NCBI RefSeq assembly: GCF_003130585.1
Contig: NZ_QFKX01000001.1
Span: forward strand, 744,001 to 808,000
Origin: Brachybacterium endophyticum
GTDB taxonomy: Bacteria > Actinomycetota > Actinomycetes > Actinomycetales > Dermabacteraceae
Reading direction: 5' to 3'
Length of the DNA: 64,000 nt
Shown here: positions 61,183-64,000 of the stretch, one piece after another
Numbering within the stretch: position 1 is the stretch's first letter
Layout of the letters: each line of letters starts with the position of its first letter
Notes under the pieces: generated by a model
The model's input: only the letters and a program-made list of their open reading frames with translations
Told to the model about the DNA's origin: nothing
Databases searched by the model: none
Made by a program: the position numbers and the translations under genes

Positions 61183-62469
61183 TCAGCCCCGTGCGGCGGC
61201 CAGGGCCTGCTGGGCGATCTCGAGCTCCTCGTCGGTGGGGACGATGAGGACGCGCACGGGGGAGTCCTCCCGGGAGATCGTGCGCACCCCGGGGACGCGG
61301 CGGGCGTTCTCCTCCGGGTCCAGGAGGATCCCGAACTCCTCGAGACCCGAGAGGGCGCGCTCGCGGACCTCGGGGACGTTCTCGCCGATGCCGGCGGTGA
61401 GGGTGATCGCGTCCAGGCCGCCCAGGGTGAAGGCGTAGGCGCCGATGTACTTGCGCAGGCGGTGGACGTAGACCTGCATGGCGAGCTCGGCGCTCTCGTC
61501 GCCGTTGCGGATCGCCTCGGTGATGTCACGGAAGTCGCTCATCCCGCACAGGCCCTGCATGCCCGAGTTCTTGTTCAGCACCGTGTCGATCTCGTCGATG
61601 CTCATGCCGGCGCTGCGGTGCAGGTGCGCGTACACGCTGGGGTCGATGTCGCCGGTGCGGGTGCCCATGACCAGGCCCTCGAGCGGGGTCAGGCCCATCG
61701 AAGTCTCCACCGGCCTCCCGCCCGAGATCGCTGAGGCCGACGCCCCGTTGCCCAGGTGCAGCACGATCTGACGGATCCCGGCGGGGTCCTTCCCCTCCGC
61801 GGCGAGGAGCCGCGCGACCTCGCGGGAGACGTACTGGTGGCTGGTGCCGTGCGCACCGTAGCGGCGGATCCGGTACTCGTCGGCCACCCCCTTGTTCAGG
61901 GCGTAGGTGCGGGCGGTGGCCGGCAGGTCCGCGAAGAAGGCGGTGTCGAAGACCGCGACGTGGGGGATGCCCGGGAGCATGCGGCGGGCTGCGTCGATGC
62001 CGTCGACGGCCGGCGGGTTGTGCAGGGGTGCGAGCGAGCTCAGGTCCGAGATCTGGTCGCGCACCCACGAGTCGATGAGGGTGGGAGCGGAGAACCGCGC
62101 GCCGCCCTGGACCACACGGTGGCCGACCGCGACCACGTTCGCGTCGGCGAGGGCCAGCCCGACCTGGTCGAACAGGGAGGTCACCACGCGCATCGCCTCG
62201 ACGTGGTCGGGCACCTCGCCCTGGTGGGCGCCGTAGGCGTCGCCCGCGGTGATCCGGCCCATGCCCTGGTCCAGCCCGATGCGCTCGATGATCCCCGCGG
62301 CGAACACCTGGTCGGCGTCCGGGTCGAGCAGCTGGAACTTCAGGGAGGAGGACCCGGAGTTGACCACCAGCACCGTCGCGGTGTCGGCGGCCGGTGTGGG
62401 GGCGCCCTCCTCGGCGGCGTCGGAGGAGCCGGCGGCGCCGGTGGGGCCGGTGACGGGGGAGGTGCTCAT
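61183..62469 (-). CDS. ackA: Acetate kinase
   Basis: This 428-residue enzyme converts acetyl phosphate and ADP to acetate and ATP in overflow metabolism. VLVVNSGSSSLKFQLL, HRVVQGGARFSAPTLID, HNPPAVDGI, HVAVFDTAFFADLP, RRYGAHGTSHQYVSREVARLL, LHLGNGASASAI and GLTPLEGLVMGTRTGDIDPSV are all in place. About 30 Ser/Thr/Ala/Pro residues precede the core. The ATG overlaps the pta stop (ATGA), giving the usual pta-ackA coupling, pta first. Confidence 0.98.
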   Translation of the reverse strand: MSTSPVTGPTGAAGSSDAAEEGAPTPAADTATVLVVNSGSSSLKFQLLDPDADQVFAAGIIERIGLDQGMGRITAGDAYGAHQGEVPDHVEAMRVVTSLFDQVGLALADANVVAVGHRVVQGGARFSAPTLIDSWVRDQISDLSSLAPLHNPPAVDGIDAARRMLPGIPHVAVFDTAFFADLPATARTYALNKGVADEYRIRRYGAHGTSHQYVSREVARLLAAEGKDPAGIRQIVLHLGNGASASAISGGRPVETSMGLTPLEGLVMGTRTGDIDPSVYAHLHRSAGMSIDEIDTVLNKNSGMQGLCGMSDFRDITEAIRNGDESAELAMQVYVHRLRKYIGAYAFTLGGLDAITLTAGIGENVPEVRERALSGLEEFGILLDPEENARRVPGVRTISREDSPVRVLIVPTDEELEIAQQALAAARG

Positions 62470-64000
62470 GCCTGGTCCTTCGGCTGCTCGGAGGTGGGGG
62501 CCTGGGCGTCGGCCGCCTGGGCCTGGATCGCGGTGATCACGACCGTGTTGATGATGTCGTCCACGAGCGCGCCGCGGGAGAGGTCGTTGACGGGCTTGTT
62601 CAGTCCCTGCAGGACCGGCCCGATCGCGATCGCCCCGGCGCTGCGCTGCACGGCCTTGTAGGTGTTGTTGCCGGTGTTGAGGTCGGGGAAGACGAAGACC
62701 GTCGCCCGCCCGGCGACCGCCGAGTCCGGCAGCTTGGTCTGGGCGACCGAGGCGTCCACGGCGGCGTCGTACTGGATCGGTCCCTCGACGTCGAGCTCGG
62801 GGTGCTGGGAGCGCACCGTCCCGGTGGCCTCGCGCACCTTGTCGACGTCGGCTCCGGAGCCCGAGCTGCCGGTGGAGTAGGAGAGCATCGCGATCCGCGG
62901 CTCCACGCCGAACTGGCGGGCGGTCTCGGCGGACTGCACCGCGATGTCGGCGAGCTGCTCGGCCGTGGGGGCGGGGTTCACGGCGCAGTCTCCGTAGACC
63001 AGCACGCGGTCCTGCAGCGCCATCAGGAACACCGAGGAGACGATCTTCGCCCCCGGCTTGGTCTTGATGATCTCGAAGCTGGGACGGATCGTGTGCGCGG
63101 TCGAGTGGACGGCGCCGGAGACCATGCCGTCGGCGCGTCCGGTCTGCACCATCATCGTGCCGAAGTAGGAGACGTCCTGGACCTTCTCCCGGGCCTGCTC
63201 GAGGGTCACGCCCTTCTTCGCCCGCAGCCGTGCGTACTCGGCGGCGAAGTCCTCGACCAGGTCGGGGTCCGACGGCGAGATCACGGTGGCCTCGGAGATG
63301 TCGTGGCCCAGCTGCGCGGCGCGCGAGCGGATCGTGGTCTCCTCGCCCAGCAGGACGAGGTCGGCGACGCCGCGGGCCAGGATCGCCTCGGCGGCGGCGA
63401 GGATCCTCGGTTCCTCGCCCTCGGGCAGCACGATCGTCTTCTTCTCCCCGCGGGCGCGCGCGAGCAGCTCGAACTCGAACATCATCGGGGTGACCACGTC
63501 GCTGCGGGTGACGTCCAGGGTCTCGAGCAGCTGCGACATCGGCAGGTGCTCGGCGACCGCGCGGCGTGCGGCGTCGAGCTTCTGGGGGCTGTCGGCCGTG
63601 AGGCGGCCGTGGGTGCCGGCGATCGCGACCGCCGCCTCGTACGTCGAGTCCTCGGTGGCGATGATCGGCAGGTCCTGCTGGACGCCCTCGATCAGCCGCG
63701 TCACCTCCGAGGGGATCTGGTAGCCGCCGGTCAGCACGATCGAGCTGAGGGCGGGGAAGGTGCCGGACTGCTGGGCGAGGAACAGGCCCGGCAGCAGGTC
63801 GTAGCGGTCGCCCGGGGCGATCACGGTGCAGTTCTCGGTGAGGCGCCGCAGCACGTTGGGAAGGCTCATCGCCGCCACCACGGTGCCCATCGCCACGCGC
63901 CCGAGCCATTCGGGGTTGCCCTGGACGAGGCTGCCGTTCACCGCGTCGGTGAGGGCCTGGACGGTGGGTGCCATGATCACGGGGTTCTCGGGGATCGTCG
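62466..64000 (-). CDS. pta: Phosphate acetyltransferase, 5' end beyond the window
   Basis: About 510 residues are visible and the frame is still open at base 64000, so the N-terminus is missing. The long form of Pta is indicated: a DRTGG-like regulatory domain (about the first 160 visible residues, VVAAMSLPNVLRRLTENCTVIAPGDR, DLPIIATEDSTYEAA) precedes the catalytic PTA_PTB domain. The latter has MFEFELLARARGEKKTIVLPEGEEPRILAAAE, DVSYFGTMMVQTGRADGMVSGAVHSTAHTIRPSFEIIKT, MLSYSTGSSGSG and VFPDLNTGNNTYKAVQRSAGA. It exchanges acetyl-CoA and acetyl phosphate and is coupled to ackA. A GTG at 63980 exists, but family length argues for a start further upstream. Confidence 0.97.
   Translation of the reverse strand, partial: TIPENPVIMAPTVQALTDAVNGSLVQGNPEWLGRVAMGTVVAAMSLPNVLRRLTENCTVIAPGDRYDLLPGLFLAQQSGTFPALSSIVLTGGYQIPSEVTRLIEGVQQDLPIIATEDSTYEAAVAIAGTHGRLTADSPQKLDAARRAVAEHLPMSQLLETLDVTRSDVVTPMMFEFELLARARGEKKTIVLPEGEEPRILAAAEAILARGVADLVLLGEETTIRSRAAQLGHDISEATVISPSDPDLVEDFAAEYARLRAKKGVTLEQAREKVQDVSYFGTMMVQTGRADGMVSGAVHSTAHTIRPSFEIIKTKPGAKIVSSVFLMALQDRVLVYGDCAVNPAPTAEQLADIAVQSAETARQFGVEPRIAMLSYSTGSSGSGADVDKVREATGTVRSQHPELDVEGPIQYDAAVDASVAQTKLPDSAVAGRATVFVFPDLNTGNNTYKAVQRSAGAIAIGPVLQGLNKPVNDLSRGALVDDIINTVVITAIQAQAADAQAPTSEQPKDQA

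Noticed and set aside
62466-63980. Complete pta starting at the GTG at 63980
   Set aside because: The frame continues to the window edge without a stop, and long-form Pta has more N-terminal sequence, so the gene is treated as truncated by the window.

Overview
The window is high-GC, gene-dense chromosomal DNA from an actinobacterium. Supporting signs are the strong GC bias at third codon positions, many GTG starts, ATGA/TGATG overlaps, probable leaderless starts, a bacterial XPB helicase with its helicase-associated partner family, GuaB3, a DUF222/HNH protein and CIRCE-controlled groES-groEL. The gene content fits Micrococcales, possibly Dermabacteraceae such as Brachybacterium; that placement is inference from overall character, not from a marker search. 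I see no prophage, integrase, transposase, CRISPR array or rRNA.

Layout. 1-4.4 kb: tail of a DUF4440-type protein, a DUF4031 protein, a two-component system (regulator then kinase, minus strand) and a LapA-type membrane protein. 4.4-12.6 kb: XPB helicase, two paralogous membrane proteins, gnd (6-phosphogluconate dehydrogenase) with a 43-bp tandem duplication in its leader, a small two-helix membrane protein, the XPB-associated protein, and a short-variable-loop tRNA whose anticodon reads UAA. 12.6-18.4 kb: two regulator/exporter pairs (MmyB-like HTH with an MFS pump; ROK with an MFS pump), with a YggS-type PLP protein coupled to the first regulator. 18.5-22.1 kb: a trans-sulfuration PLP enzyme followed by a complete polar amino-acid ABC importer, probably for cystine, methionine or a similar sulfur compound. 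22-31.9 kb: envelope genes (Bax-inhibitor-1 family, cardiolipin synthase, two anchored extracytoplasmic paralogues, a GH3 lipoprotein), a prolyl-oligopeptidase and an alpha/beta hydrolase that has lost its nucleophile serine. 32-37.5 kb: DUF222/HNH protein, DUF2079 membrane protein, an orphan siderophore-type ATPase, a LURP-one-like protein and an ArsD-fold protein.

37.5-44.9 kb is one tightly packed minus-strand block: quinone oxidoreductase, THUMP-like methyltransferase, DUF4129 protein, small membrane protein, MoxR ATPase, DUF58 protein, membrane protein and MsrA. 45-51 kb is an oligopeptide/dipeptide ABC importer (two permeases, one fused double ATPase, then the binding lipoprotein). 51-54 kb holds a metallophosphoesterase and groES-groEL behind two CIRCE operators. 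54-56.6 kb has a RluA-type pseudouridine synthase between two similar membrane proteins. 56.7-61.2 kb holds guaB, a VOC protein, a DnaQ-type exonuclease, guaB3 and a GNAT acetyltransferase. The window ends in ackA-pta, with pta cut by the right edge.

The most unusual signals are the class-I-shaped tRNA(UAA) together with only two in-frame UUA codons that I could find by eye (in the oligopeptide permease and the DUF58 gene), the hydrolase with Gly at the nucleophile position, the long inverted repeat at 4210-4272, the 43-bp tandem repeat upstream of gnd, and the recurring promoter geometry that implies leaderless mRNAs.
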